The translations under genes were made by a program, and so were the position numbers. From Oreohelix idahoensis (Eukaryota > Mollusca > Gastropoda > Stylommatophora > Oreohelicidae): a stretch of DNA of 64,000 bases. Positions 1 through 10,866 of this stretch are shown in pieces; within the stretch, counting starts at the first letter, position 1, and each line of letters starts with the position of its first letter. The DNA is taken from the NCBI GenBank assembly GCA_024509875.1, contig JAMPIV010018772.1, positions 248,001 through 312,000 of the forward strand, given 5' to 3'. The notes below the pieces were generated by a model. The model was not told the origin of the DNA, ran no database searches, and was given only the letters and a program-made list of their open reading frames with translations.

Positions 1-125
1 TCGGATTGGCAGAAAAGCCACAGGAAAATCCTAGATCTACATTGTAGATAATACGAAGGACTCATCAAACTGGTATTGGCTGCAAAAGAGTGAGAAGCTC
101 AGCAGCCCTAATTAGACAACAACAA
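1..125 (-). repeat. Dispersed repeat X, fragment
   Basis: Read on the - strand this matches 53540-53655 (inserted gaps aside), for example TTAGGGCTGCTGAGCTTCTC and the run with CTACATTGTAGATCTAGG. A shorter related piece is at 13065-13140. It is a left-edge fragment of a repeat present at least four times in the window, and no coding capacity is apparent. Its function and class are unknown. Confidence 0.7.
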
Positions 126-194
126 CAAAAAAACCCTAACGTCATGGACAACTTATTTGAATGACATTCAAGAACACATCCCACTGTTGTTCAT

Positions 195-350
195 TTCAGT
201 CGATAGCGACACTTACAGTACAGTATCCATATCAGTCATTACTGACTATAGGAACGCACCCCCAAGACAAGGTCTTGGCCGACGTGAGGTTGGGTGTTTG
301 GGTAAAGAGGTCAAGCTGTTGCCCATGAAGCATGACCCATGAAGCTGGTG
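195..350 (+). repeat. Dispersed repeat Y, fragment
   Basis: The stretch TCAGTCATTACTGACTATAG followed by GAACGCACCCC resembles 58285-58320 (TCAGTCATAACTGATTATGG, GAATGCGCCCC) in the same orientation. Only about 35 bases can be aligned by eye, so this is a weak call for an old dispersed repeat. The 61-codon open frame across it has no recognisable product. Confidence 0.4.
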
Positions 351-420
351 AATCCAGGGGAACAGCGTAGTCGATACAGTCTGGTACCAGAACACATATA
401 TAACTGCAACAACTTTAATA

Positions 421-536
421 TACGCTATAGGAGCTGGAATTACCGCAGCTGCTGGCACCAGACTTGCACTCCAATAGATCCCCATTAACAGGTTTAAAGT
501 GTACTCATTCCAATTACGGGGCCTCGAACGAGTCAG
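421..536 (-). pseudogene. 18S rRNA-derived fragment (antisense)
   Basis: The - strand of this interval is the universally conserved 530-loop region of 18S rRNA. On the + strand one sees GGAGCTGGAATTACCGCAGC, then TGCTGGCACCAGACTTGC, then TTTAAAGTGTACTCATTCCA and ATTACGGGGCCTCGAA. Several substitutions relative to the animal consensus, plus its isolation (about 115 bp, no flanking 18S), show it is a decayed copy and not a working rRNA gene. It lies in the ARL8 intron left of the 753 exon. The overlapping 99-codon antisense open frame (246-545) is an artefact of this conserved sequence. Confidence 0.82.
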
Positions 537-752
537 TTGGTTCACTGCACTTTGTTCAAAAACTGAAATAGAAGGAAAACAAGAAGTGAGATTAGTACGT
601 TGTATCTATGAAGTTTACTGCAAGTAATAATTTGATGTTATTTTCCGCTTTAGCAATGAAATTGTCTGTGCGGTATAAAGAGGCATATAAAGACAATATT
701 GATGAAGTCCAGGTCGTGAAATTTTTTATCACTATGTGTCATTTATTTTCAG

Positions 753-914
753 TTATATGGTTGATGCAGCTGACCATGACAAGTTAGAGGCCTCACGTAA
801 TGAACTGCATAATCTCCTAGACAAACCTCAGTTACAGGGTATTCCAGTGCTGGTTCTGGGAAACAAGAGAGATTTGCAGGGAGCTTTAGATGAGAAGGAG
901 CTTATAGAAAGAAT
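753..914 (+). CDS. ARL8: ARL8, internal coding exon (partial gene)
   Basis: ARL8 is a small Arf-like GTPase that sits on lysosomes and couples them to kinesin motors and tethers. This exon starts after the acceptor TTTTCAG and ends at the donor GTAAGT (915-920). Its first base completes a split codon, then it reads [20 protein letters not shown] and on through [20 protein letters not shown]. The NKRD is the G4 guanine-specificity motif (NKxD). Apart from a few residues it matches animal ARL8A/B as I know them. The last codon (Met) is split AT|G with the exon at 11913. The exons carrying the P-loop and switch regions must lie left of this window. The downstream intron is about 11 kb because an LTR element landed in it. 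Confidence 0.95.
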
Positions 915-994
915 GTAAGTGATTTCATAAACTTAAAAACAAAACATATTGCAGTGTAGCCAAATCATATTTTACTTTGGGATTTTGTCTCTTG

Positions 995-1100
995 CATTGG
1001 TCCGTTTGCCACATGTTCCTTGGGGTCTCCAAGGAGACGAGGAAAGAATAAGAATGCTACTGCTGTAAAAGGTGACTAATATAATTTGTGCATGGGGCTG
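995..1100 (+). repeat. Old LINE C-like 5' leader, split by the LTR element
   Basis: The segment ending GCATGGGGCTG (1090-1100), joined to GGTAACCTTATCTTGTAAAA (10871-10890), parallels the 5' leader of LINE C at 42590-42680 (GCATGGGGCTGGTTACCCCA then TCCTGTAAAA). So the LTR element at 1101-10866 landed inside an older, degenerate RTE leader. Confidence 0.55.
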
Positions 1101-1943
1101 TGTTGCGAGGAGGGTTGGGGGGTTGTGTTTCTTCTCTTCTTATATATATATATATAATGTCACCACTGTTACAAAACCTCCTCTGTTTAAATGTGTGACC
1201 GTTGAAGATTTTCATTGAATGAAGGAAGCTTCCACTTCCATTGGCCAGTGCATCAATTCATTCATTTTATTTCTGTATCGTGCTTGATGGTGTATTACGC
1301 GAAGATGGGTGTATAATCTTGTGACTATCACAACTGTTGGAACTAGTCAACCTCAATGAATGTGATAAGTCCCTTTTGAGTCCAAACAATTTATTACACA
1401 TTTTCAGACATCATATGTTGATCATGAATACATCACATATATAATTTAGAATCCTATATTGAATTAGCTATCTTTGCATATCAGTCCTTTGTCCCGTACA
1501 TCTGAATTACTGTAGGCAGAACGACATAACTATATGCACGCGTGGTTGGTGATCCCAACGACCGACAGTGAGATTATGCGTCTGGCACTAATATAACTAA
1601 AACGGACTGTTAATTCATCTCGACTAGGTTTAGTCAATTACTAACCTGTAACATTCATCTTTCTTCATCATAACAGTGGACTGACCCATGTCCATAATAA
1701 AATACAATATAACTGTGTGGCACTCCATGCCCGACACTATAAGACTACAAGGACACGTCTTCTCAGTTCGACGGTCATTCAAGAAAAGGTCCCGTCTCTT
1801 GGTCACGGTGCGTGACTACCAACGCTGAAACGTCACAGCGTTCAATAGGCTAATAATATTTTTACATTACATTAAACGTTGTAACCCCTAAAATCGCATG
1901 CTGCTAACCTCTAGCAGACAATGCCAATTAAACTACCGTAACA
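1101..1943 (-). repeat. 3' LTR of the Ty3/gypsy-like element
   Basis: This 843-bp LTR differs from its partner at roughly ten positions plus one AT dinucleotide-run length change (about 1% divergence by eye), so insertion is recent. Termini are TGTTGC...GTAACA, nearly inverted. On the - strand AATAAA followed by TTGTTTGG is a plausible polyadenylation signal. Confidence 0.88.
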
Positions 1944-3079
1944 ATTCTCTGTCCACCGGGGGGAAAAAAAATCTATTCGATAGATTTTTTTTTTTTTTTT
2001 TTCAAAAAAACCTATCTGAATGAATAATATCAAAAATTTAACAAAAATGCGACATATGGCCTACGATGTTCTGTCTAGAACAGTGTCATGGTCATGTCGA
2101 CTAACTAACAGTCATCTAATATATTTATGATCATATTATACATAAATGTTATACATAAATTTTATATGAACTAAAAGAGAATGTCTAATGTTGATATCTA
2201 ATTAATTAATTAACTTAAAATATGTCGCAATGAAATGTCACGTCAAACTAATCTAAAGAATTAAAATTAAACTAATTAATTATACTGAGTGTGCAATAAG
2301 AATAAAGTTGTTGAAAATCTAACGCAAGAAAAATGAAAGAAGATGTTAAAGAGAGAAATAAAAATAAATGAGAAATGAAGTAGAGAAAGAAAATAATGTA
2401 TAAATTTAACTTAGTTATGTGTGTTGGACATTAATTAAGTTTAGTTTTAAGTTGTTAATACCTATCTAAATTAACCAATTAAATAATAAAGTAGTATGTA
2501 ATGTGTCAACATAATTATTAACTATATAATATAATAGTTACATCCAATAATATTATCTAAGAATCATGTGAGTTTTTATTTTTTTCTTTCTTTCATTTTT
2601 TTCCAAATTTCATTTAATTTTTTTTTCATATTTATCTCACATTTTATTTTAATTTTCATTATTTCAAGAGCTAAGTTAAAATTAATTAACATTGGATGTG
2701 ACGATCCATCCGTAGTCTTGATCCTTGTGAATTTCCATTAGAGAAGACTGTTTAAGTGTTCTGATTCAGAATAACTATAGATATTCTTAACGTCCAAGAA
2801 TTCCTATCACAAACTGCAATTAGTTCGAAATGTCATCAAGTATTAATTTCAAAGTTGTTTCAACCAGTTTTATCCGGAACGGACACTAGCCAAAGTCCCG
2901 GCGTAAAATACGAATACATTGTTTCTTGATTTAGTTCATTTCGTATCGCACTTGTCTGTACAAGTTATTTAGTTGAATCGTAAGCAAAGGTTTATCTCCA
3001 TGTCAAGAATTTCGCGATAGGATTCAGTCTCCTGTGACACGTAATTTCGGTTGACGTATTAGAAAAGTGTCAGTGTTGA
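1944..3079 (-). other. AT-rich 3' internal region of the LTR element
   Basis: Where integrase should lie there is only AT-rich, ORF-free sequence, with homopurine/homopyrimidine runs at 1964-2010 and 2575-2640. Directly next to the 3' LTR the - strand reads GGTGGACAGAGAAT, a purine-rich stretch that could act as polypurine tract. Nothing else is recognised. Confidence 0.5.
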
Positions 3080-3530
3080 TTACTCGACATCCAAAGGATT
3101 TCTGGATAGTGCGTCTGTGACGATATTGTCTGTTCCAGAAATGTCTTCAATCATAAAGTTGAAAGGCTGAAGGAGAATGGCGTATCTTGACAGTTTCGGG
3201 CTCTTGTGATTTATGGTGGCTTAAGTTTCCGTGAGACGTTGAGTGTGGGATGGAGGACGTAGTCATGATATTGGAGCAAACATGCGCCAATTCCGTAATT
3301 ACTCGCATCTATAAGGAGTATAAACTTTTTGGAAGGATCAGGTAGTCTCAAAATAGGTGGGTGTGAAAATATATCAATTATTCACCGAAATATTCTATTA
3401 AACTCACCAGTCCATGTCACCTTCACTGGCCTGTCTTATTTTAACCAGGATGACAAATGAACTTATGCTGCATTGGGCTGAGCATAGTTAAAACATTTAA
3501 CCACCTTACTGTCTCTTGTAGGCATGGTAA
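3080..3530 (-). pseudogene. Ty3/gypsy pol remnant (RT C-terminus and RNase H ends)
   Basis: On the - strand the broken frame shows the connection region (DRPVKVTWTGEF), then ILRLPDPSKKFILLIDASNY with GIGACLL. This is the start of a Ty3/gypsy RNase H, with the first catalytic Asp in DAS. After RKLKPP the centre of RNase H is missing. The frame resumes at SRYAILLQPF and ends TDNIVTDALSR, the RNase H/integrase linker hallmark. Stops interrupt it at several points. The RT catalytic YxDD and all of integrase are absent, so this cannot supply polymerase. It proves the class and strand of the LTR element. Confidence 0.8.
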
Positions 3531-3707
3531 AAACAAATAAGACAGAAAACGTGTACACATTTAAAGATGTTAAGAATCAAAATGTTTTTCGAGAAGAAAA
3601 AATCAATAAATCAATCTATATTAGGATAGATGATTAAGAAAGATAAGAAATGATGACTGACAATGCTGAGTCATCAAGACATAAGATCAAAGTGTGAGCG
3701 TATACCA

Positions 3708-5642
3708 TTATCTGCGTGACGCAGAATCAGGTACTGATTGTAAGTGTAGATGATGGTGACGAAAATAGACACCGTTATCATGCTCGATAACCAAACGGGC
3801 GTCACGATTGTTACGAAATGTAACCAAAGCCTGACTATTCTGACCATCGACAGATGGTAGAAGACGAACAAACTTAACGTTTGCTGTAAAATTAAAGAAA
3901 TTTCTAAGTGTCTGCCAGGTAGTATCCTGCGGCAGATTTCGCACTAACACTGTGCGAGAATACGCACTTTTCCCAATATAAGTAGTATCATTGTCACGAA
4001 ACTGTGAACAATGATGATATGTATCTCTAGTCATGTCACTAGAATTAAATCTCTCCTTAACCATAAAAGTTGTATTTTTATTGGATGATATATCATCCTG
4101 ACTGGAATGAGGATGACACCTATTATTACCAAAGGTATTAAGTTTCCTACATGTCGTAGACATGTCTTTGCTGGGCAAAGTAAAAACTTTTTCATCATAA
4201 TTATTTGTGTTAACTTTATTATCCCTGTTCCTTTTAAGTCCAGCATTATTCTTTAACCTATTATTCTTCCTCGTAATGTCGTTGTCAATGTTGACAACGG
4301 CAACGGTTTTCTTAGGATCACTTGTGTTCTGATCCTGTCGCCAACATTTATTTTCAGAATTGGCAGTAGTATCCTGACGAGGAAAAGTATATCTCCCTCG
4401 AAATGATCTTCTAATCTTCCCAGGTTGTGTTGACACTGCAGGATCACACGTAGTACCTGAGGCATGTCGTGCAGTAGACTTATTATGTCTGCTGTTGAGT
4501 AATATCTTTTTGCTCAACACGACATCTAGCAAACCATAAACTCTATTTTTAAATTTTGTAACATCCAACTCGAGGAGTGTAATTTCCTGTTTCTGCCTTT
4601 TATTTATTTTCTCCAAGTTAGTAGTTTTCTTCATCTCATTACCAAGCAAGGAATCAACTGTATTCAGTGCAGTTGCAAGTTCATAGATTTGCTGTTGTGT
4701 TTTCTTTTTCAGTTCAGCATATCTATTTTTCTCATCTAAGAGTAACGCTTCTAATGTAGTCACTCTTTCATCCGCTGAACCAACAGCAACCAACTTTTTT
4801 TCCTGTCTAAGACAAAATTCATAACTGTTATCATTATCTGTATGATATATATCTATCATATTATTGTCATCAAATGATACACTCGCATTTTCCCTTTTTC
4901 CTATATCAATCTTCGTCTTCATTCCCCTGTTTAGACAGAATTGCTTATATTGTTCCTCATCATGAATAACTAATGAATTAACTGCATTCAGCTTTGTTGA
5001 AAGTGCATTAATCTGCTTTTGCATTCTCTTGTCTAGTTCAAAATATCTATTATTCTCTTTAAGGAGCAATGTATCGAGTTTAGCAAAATTGTCATTAGTT
5101 AATTTTTCATGTTGACTGATAATTCGTCTAAATTCATGATTCTCGAGTTCAATGTTTTTCATTTTATTCTCCAACACCATGTAAGAACTCTTCATATCCT
5201 GAATTACCACCTCTTGTGCATTAACCTTTAATCTCCAAAATGAAACCTCAGATTTCAGCCCATGATTCTGAGCCGTATGCGTATAATCATCAGTCACTAA
5301 CACGGTATTACCCTTATCTAATTCAATATCAACACCATTCTCGTCAGAATTATCAACATCTTTCATGAGTTCTTGATTAGTCAAATCAAGATTTGCTACA
5401 TTTTTATCCAAAACTGTCATGTTTAAGTCCTTTAAGAACTTCTTGGTCCTTTCTGCTTCGTTGAGTGTGTAATCTGTCTCAACAGCAATAGCCAACAGTC
5501 GTTTGAACCCGTTGACTAATGAGTGTGTGGCAGAGGCAGCTGTTGGGTAGCCAACACCCTTTTCCTCCAGTATTCTCATATTTTCTTCAGTTTCTACGAA
5601 TTCTCTTTTCTCATCAACCTTCTTCTCCTCTAATGGACACAT
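3708..5642 (-). CDS. Gag-like/ORF1-like protein: coiled coil plus C-terminal RRM (644 codons)
   Basis: Intact 644-residue frame in the LTR element. Residues about 130-230 and 280-370 are heptad-rich coiled coil, and they contain a repeat: [18 protein letters not shown] near 189-206 is echoed by [18 protein letters not shown] near 297-314. Residues about 380-560 are basic, Asn/Ser/Thr-rich and disordered-looking. Residues about 563-640 look like an RNA-recognition motif, with an RNP2-like TVLVRNLP, an RNP1-like SQALVTFRN and the expected beta-strand spacing. Coiled coil, basic linker and RRM make an RNA-packaging protein likely. No CCHC zinc knuckle or capsid fold was recognised, which is unusual for a Ty3 Gag. 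It could instead be a captured host gene. The upstream frame at 5614-5892 may be its N-terminus. Confidence 0.72.
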   Translation of the reverse strand: MCPLEEKKVDEKREFVETEENMRILEEKGVGYPTAASATHSLVNGFKRLLAIAVETDYTLNEAERTKKFLKDLNMTVLDKNVANLDLTNQELMKDVDNSDENGVDIELDKGNTVLVTDDYTHTAQNHGLKSEVSFWRLKVNAQEVVIQDMKSSYMVLENKMKNIELENHEFRRIISQHEKLTNDNFAKLDTLLLKENNRYFELDKRMQKQINALSTKLNAVNSLVIHDEEQYKQFCLNRGMKTKIDIGKRENASVSFDDNNMIDIYHTDNDNSYEFCLRQEKKLVAVGSADERVTTLEALLLDEKNRYAELKKKTQQQIYELATALNTVDSLLGNEMKKTTNLEKINKRQKQEITLLELDVTKFKNRVYGLLDVVLSKKILLNSRHNKSTARHASGTTCDPAVSTQPGKIRRSFRGRYTFPRQDTTANSENKCWRQDQNTSDPKKTVAVVNIDNDITRKNNRLKNNAGLKRNRDNKVNTNNYDEKVFTLPSKDMSTTCRKLNTFGNNRCHPHSSQDDISSNKNTTFMVKERFNSSDMTRDTYHHCSQFRDNDTTYIGKSAYSRTVLVRNLPQDTTWQTLRNFFNFTANVKFVRLLPSVDGQNSQALVTFRNNRDARLVIEHDNGVYFRHHHLHLQSVPDSASRR

Positions 5643-5892
5643 ATTTTTTTTTATCCTCTAATGCAAATATCTTTTTAGTTTCTTCCAGTTCCTCAATACG
5701 CCTTATCTCAACTCCCATTTCTTCTTCATTATATGCCTTTCCTTTTTCTTCCCAATCATCTACAATAAAGAATCTCATAGCAGATATTTTCAAATCTTCA
5801 CCCTGCAAACCATAATAAAAACGTGCCATATTCATGTAATACTCTAATGTACGCATGGTAAATATATATATAGCTATGACTCTCTTAGTCAA
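5614..5892 (-). CDS. Short upstream frame, probable N-terminus of the gag-like ORF
   Basis: This 92-codon frame ends inside the start of the 644-codon ORF in another frame. The two overlap at a run of nine A (- strand) near 5643-5651. Its residues are acidic and charged ([19 protein letters not shown]), of the same character as the first 30 residues downstream. So either slippage at the A9 run joins the frames or a one-base indel split a single gene. No family is recognised. Confidence 0.45.
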   Translation of the reverse strand: MTKRVIAIYIFTMRTLEYYMNMARFYYGLQGEDLKISAMRFFIVDDWEEKGKAYNEEEMGVEIRRIEELEETKKIFALEDKKKYVSIRGEEG

Positions 5893-8800
5893 TCAAATCA
5901 TATATGCAACAAAGTATTGTCACTCAATCTAACCAACTATAATCTCCTTAATATCATTAGTTGTAAGTCCCACGACTATTTTGTCATCAAATAATTTATA
6001 TCAATAATATATAAATAATATATACTCATTACATTAGACCAATGTATTATACCCTTATTAATTTATGATGCTGAATTACTATCATGCACCTGACAATTAT
6101 TGGTATTATTCCTCAATAATTATATTATTCAATCAATGATATGTGCTAAGTTAATCTGTAGTACTGGGAAAATGTACTAATAAACATGCAATATGTCTGT
6201 CATTTAAATCAGACCATAAATTTATATTGAATTATCAATATATAATATATTATTATGCCTTAATCATGAGCTATAAAGTGCATTGCCACTTTCTTGAACC
6301 ACCACTGCAAATTGGTGCAAAGTCCCTAGTTCATCATCAAATTTCACAAAAATTAATAAAATTCATTTACACTCTGGTTATTGACTAAATTATAGTATTA
6401 TTATTATATGATAAATGGATGAGATGAAGACTGTCACGAAGTGGTTTTAAGTTTATAGAGTTTGCCTGAATGAAAACAAGACCCTGGTATGAGAAAGTCT
6501 GAGAAGATAGAATTTAGATGAAAATTGACATGCCTGTGGACAGACGCGACTATTGGCTCAAGGGATAGAACCAGGATTTGAATCTCCCCTTGCCGCTTCA
6601 TGACTTTAGACTGGCTATAGTCTCGCCCTCCTCTGACTGCCTTGACACACAAGGAGATAAGGTGTATAAATACGACCACAGACACCACTATATATACAAC
6701 ATAGAGTAAGTATAGTAAATAGTAGAAGCTGATCCAGTAAATAATATATGTATATATTTATTTACATACAAGAAAAACATAAAATGGCATCATACGTCAT
6801 CAAGTCAGTCGATAGCGTGCACTGTTGCACGGCCTGAAAAACAAGTAACGATTAAATTGCAAGACCCTCAAAAAAAAAAACCTCAATCACATTCACTCTT
6901 CCTGTCACCCTGCTGAGGAACAATAAAATGGTTAGTGCTTTAAAGTACTCTGATCTTGTGGGGCTGTCAGCTTTAGCCTCCACTCTCTAACACTAATAAG
7001 TTTCTACTGTCTCAGTCCTGGTGACTTCTTCCTCAACGAAACGCTACACAGCTTTCTACTAGTGAGGCGATAGGCGCCGATAACTACACCACAAGAAATG
7101 CTAAAATAATAGACTTGGTTTTTCGAACGCAGACTCAGTGTCTATCCGTCCAATGGATACTGAACAGACCCTACTGGTCCTGTCTATATTCTCCCTCCTT
7201 CTCTATCTCTCTCTCTTGGTCTCAGTGTCTCTCTAACACTCGAGGGCTGATGATGCGGCGTCTCCGTTACTCTTTTCTCTCAATTTCTATCAGGACCTAG
7301 GTATGGTAACCCTGTCACCTGTTCCTGATTTTGGTGATGACGATGTTCGGATATCAAGCATGAGGAACTTGATTAACTGTAGACGCTTCTCTGCTGCTGA
7401 GCAAACTTTCCCCTTTTCTCCCACTCCGGATTTAGAGGAAGACACAGCCTTGATTTCTGGCTGTATGAAATTGAAACCAGTCTCCCGGCCACCTGCCGTT
7501 GCTAGAGACTATAATTGCGATGCTCTCGGCTGTATGATAAATAAACCTCGGTCCAGCTGAAGCATAGGGGCTTCACTGCCAGAGACCATAGGGTAATTTT
7601 CTTTTGCTCCTGACGATACTCGAGTACTCTGACCCTGAGATGTCTTTTGCCGTGGATAATTTTATTTGACAAAATTATGCTCCCCACTATTTCGCCGAGA
7701 CTCGCTGAAATTAAAAGAAACAGCGTCTAATGTACACCCTCTCTAAAATTGCTTATCTCTAACATATACGATACATAAAATAATTCTATACACGTGTCTC
7801 TTCATTCTCACTTCTTCCCTCCTTTCTCTCGTTCTGCACACAATACATAAAATACCACTATCCCACGTGGCCTCTTCATCCCCCCTCCTTCTACTAAAAT
7901 CTGCCAGGTAAAATAAACAAAACCTCCTGACACCGTCTGACACGTTACATGGCCGTTACGCATGGCCGATCACGTGTTCAAACTTGACAAAAATAGGGAA
8001 ATCCTTTTACCCATTAACACAGGAGTTTCCCCGGCTTACTCCTATTTAAATTACATCTCGCTATAGGAATAGTTTCCTCCCCTAAGCAGTATAATTCATT
8101 TACAACGTAAATCTGAACCCTCCGACAATATTTCTCACATTTTTAAGGCTCAGAAAAATTAACGAACACACCAGGGATTTCCCCATAAATTTACATTAGA
8201 AAATATACAGGAATAAATGGGGGTTTCCCAATATTCTACCATTAGGAGCACACGTGTCTCTCATAACTTCACACTCTCCGATCTACTGCCAAAAAATCCT
8301 AAAAAGACTTATGCACACTTTTTACGTTTACATCGTTCTACAAAGATAATAATTAATGGCGCTACCGTTTAAACTTTAAGTTAATGTCTCTCACTGACTT
8401 AACTTACGCGCCGAGATTTCTCAAAAACCCCACTAATAAGTAAAACGATTAATAAAATAGGTACATACCAAATTATCGCGGTTTTTCACCCAATGGAGAC
8501 GATAATTGCGAAGTCTTGCGGCTGACACTTATTTTTCATAGAGAACGAATCCCCGTTTTCTGTCTCATTATATACAAGAGAAAACACCCACGCGAATTCC
8601 TCCCACGTCTATCCTAAGTTTTCACTCGGACCAATGGGAGCGCTAGGAAAAATCAATACTGGCCACCTACGCAATCCAGCGTGGCTTAAAATTGCGTCAC
8701 GTCCTGTGACGGCCGCGTGTTTCCGGACTCGTGATACCGCGTGTCAGGAAATTGCGTCACATTACGAGATGGTCTCGTGCCTCTGACGCGTCATACAGGA

Positions 8801-10027
8801 GTGCCCGAAAATATTGATTTTCGTAAACAATGGAATCTACGGGAATCGCGAAAAATATAGGAGAGGGTAAAACTGATGCTAGAATAAAATAAACCTACCA
8901 TCATAAAACGAACCCGTTTAATTTTCCTACTCAAAATTACCAAACACGATATATATTCACATGAGAAGAACCAAGGCAAACCCCATATAATTACAAAAGA
9001 GAAGAGAAATGGTGAAACTCAAAACAGAATCGGGCCTGGTGAAAGTCAGAATTACAGTGTAGCATCACAAAGACAAACAACACAATTTGTTAACCAAGGA
9101 TTACAGAAAAGTATTACAATACGACAAAGACATTTTCACAATAAAAATGCATTTATAACTAAGTAGAATAAACCGGAAGTGAGAGATCAAAGAGTAAATT
9201 GAATAGAAAATTAACCTGCGTACACAAAAATTAGTGACGTATACATGGACTCATTAACGGTTGTACAAATCTATAAACGAAATGATAGTCAGATCAGAAA
9301 AAACACGATAGATTACAAACATAACTACAGAAATGAATAAAAATTAGAACTAAATATACTAGAATACCCCAGTTATTACTAGACTAGACACCTAACATGC
9401 AAGGTCAATTAATTGCAAATACGAACGAACAAAATCACCGGAAAGTCTTCGATGGGTTCTTCGTTAAATGCAATTAACTAACGGCCTTAAGAACAATTAA
9501 AATCAGTTCGTGGCATCCAAGGAGCCATAGAATTGATTTCAATCCGCCGCCCATCCATTCCCACGAATTAGGAACAACACAAAAGGTGAAAACAGAGATA
9601 ACATATATATATGAAACATAGAATAGACATGCCCGTACAGACGAAATGGACTTAGTACTGTGTGTGGTTTATGACAGACAATAGTCACAATTAAACTTAT
9701 CTTTTAAATGCTCCGGAGATGCCAAGTTCATCAACGGGTTAAAACAAATGTCTTAACATTGTCTGCTCCTTGTTGGTATCTAAAGATTGTCCATTTCTTG
9801 ATCAAATTCATCAAACTATGTTCACGTTGAAGGTTGTCGTTTGATCTGTTGGCATGTACGCACAATAGTATGACGTCAGCTTTGTGTAACTATGCATCTG
9901 CATCATAGGTCACGTTTTAGCATATCACGTGATTGTTCATTGAAAGTAAACAATTCCTTCGGAGTTCAATGAAAAATTTTTTTTTCCGTTTTTTGTGTTC
10001 TTTCGTCCCCAAACAATGGCCAACCAC
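5893..10027 (-). other. Long untranslated leader of the LTR element
   Basis: About 4.1 kb between the 5' LTR and the gag-like ORF without a frame longer than about 85 codons that looks real. It includes a CT-rich stretch (7190-7240) and a GC-richer patch (8600-8800) with two imperfect 60-bp copies that start AAATTGCGTCAC at about 8690 and 8749. Leaders this long are typical of large retrotransposon derivatives. I see no second nested element but cannot exclude one. Confidence 0.45.
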
Positions 10028-10866
10028 TGTTGCAAGGAGGGTTAGGGGGTTGTGTTTCTTCTCTTCTTATATATATATAATGTCACCACTGTTACAAAAC
10101 CTCCTCTGTTTAAATGTGTGACCGTTGAAGATTTTCATTGAATGAAGGAAGCTTCCACTTCCATTGGCCAGTGCATCAATTCATTCATTTTATTTCTGTA
10201 TCGTGCTTGATGGTGTATTACGCGAAGATGGGTGTATAATCTTGTGACTATCACAACTGTTGGAACTAGACAACCTCAATGAATGTGATAAGTCCCTTTT
10301 GAGTCCAAACAATTTATTACACATTTTCAGACATCATACGTTGATCATGAATACATCACATATATAATTTAGAATCCTATATTGAATTAGCTATCTTTGC
10401 ATATCAGTCCTTTGTCCCGTACATCTGAATTACTGTAAGCAGAATGACATAACTATATGCACGCGTGGTTGGTGATCCCAACGACCGACAGTGAGATTAT
10501 GCGTCTGGCACTAATATAACTAAAACGGACTGTTAATTCATCTCGACTAGGTTTAGTCAATTACTAACCTGTAACATTCATCTTTCTTCATCATAACAGT
10601 GGACTGACCCATGTCCATAATAAAATACAATATAACTGTGTGGCACTCCATGCCCGACACTATAAGACTACAAGGACACGTCTTCTCAGTTCGACGGTCA
10701 TTCAAGAAAGGGTCCCGTCTCTTGGTCACGGTGTGTGACTACCAACGCTGAAACGTCACAGCGTTTAATAGGCTAATAATATTTTTACATTACATTAAAC
10801 GTTGTAACCCCTAAAATCGCATGCTGCTAACCTCTAGCAGACAATGCCAATTAAACTACCGTAACA
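10028..10866 (-). repeat. 5' LTR of the Ty3/gypsy-like element
   Basis: The 839-bp partner of 1101-1943, followed by the right copy of the GGCTG duplication. It would carry the element's promoter, reading leftwards. The bases just inside (- strand GTGGTTGGCCATTG) start near a TGG, as primer-binding sites do, but no tRNA match is claimed. Confidence 0.88.

Larger units (their letters stand above)
1101..10866 (-). mobile_element. Ty3/gypsy-like LTR retrotransposon, non-autonomous
   Basis: Two direct copies of an approximately 840-bp sequence (1101-1943 and 10028-10866) bracket 8.1 kb. Each begins TG and ends CA, and the pair is flanked by the same 5 bp, GGCTG (1096-1100 and 10867-10871), which is the target-site duplication. 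Orientation is - because the gag-like ORF (5642 to 3708) and then RT/RNase H remnants (3530 to 3080) read that way. The LTR also has AATAAA on that strand. Between - strand 5' LTR and gag there is a 4-kb non-coding leader. Integrase and most of pol are absent, so mobility would need a helper. I could not assign a tRNA to the primer-binding site. Confidence 0.85.

Noticed and set aside
246..545. 99-codon antisense open frame
   Set aside because: Half of it is the conserved 18S rRNA fragment read as protein.
6880..6890. A run in the LTR element as poly(A) of a processed pseudogene
   Set aside because: No coding remnant or target duplication beside it.
7115..7943. Small frames in the LTR element leader
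   Set aside because: All under about 85 codons, low complexity, no motif and no conservation evidence.
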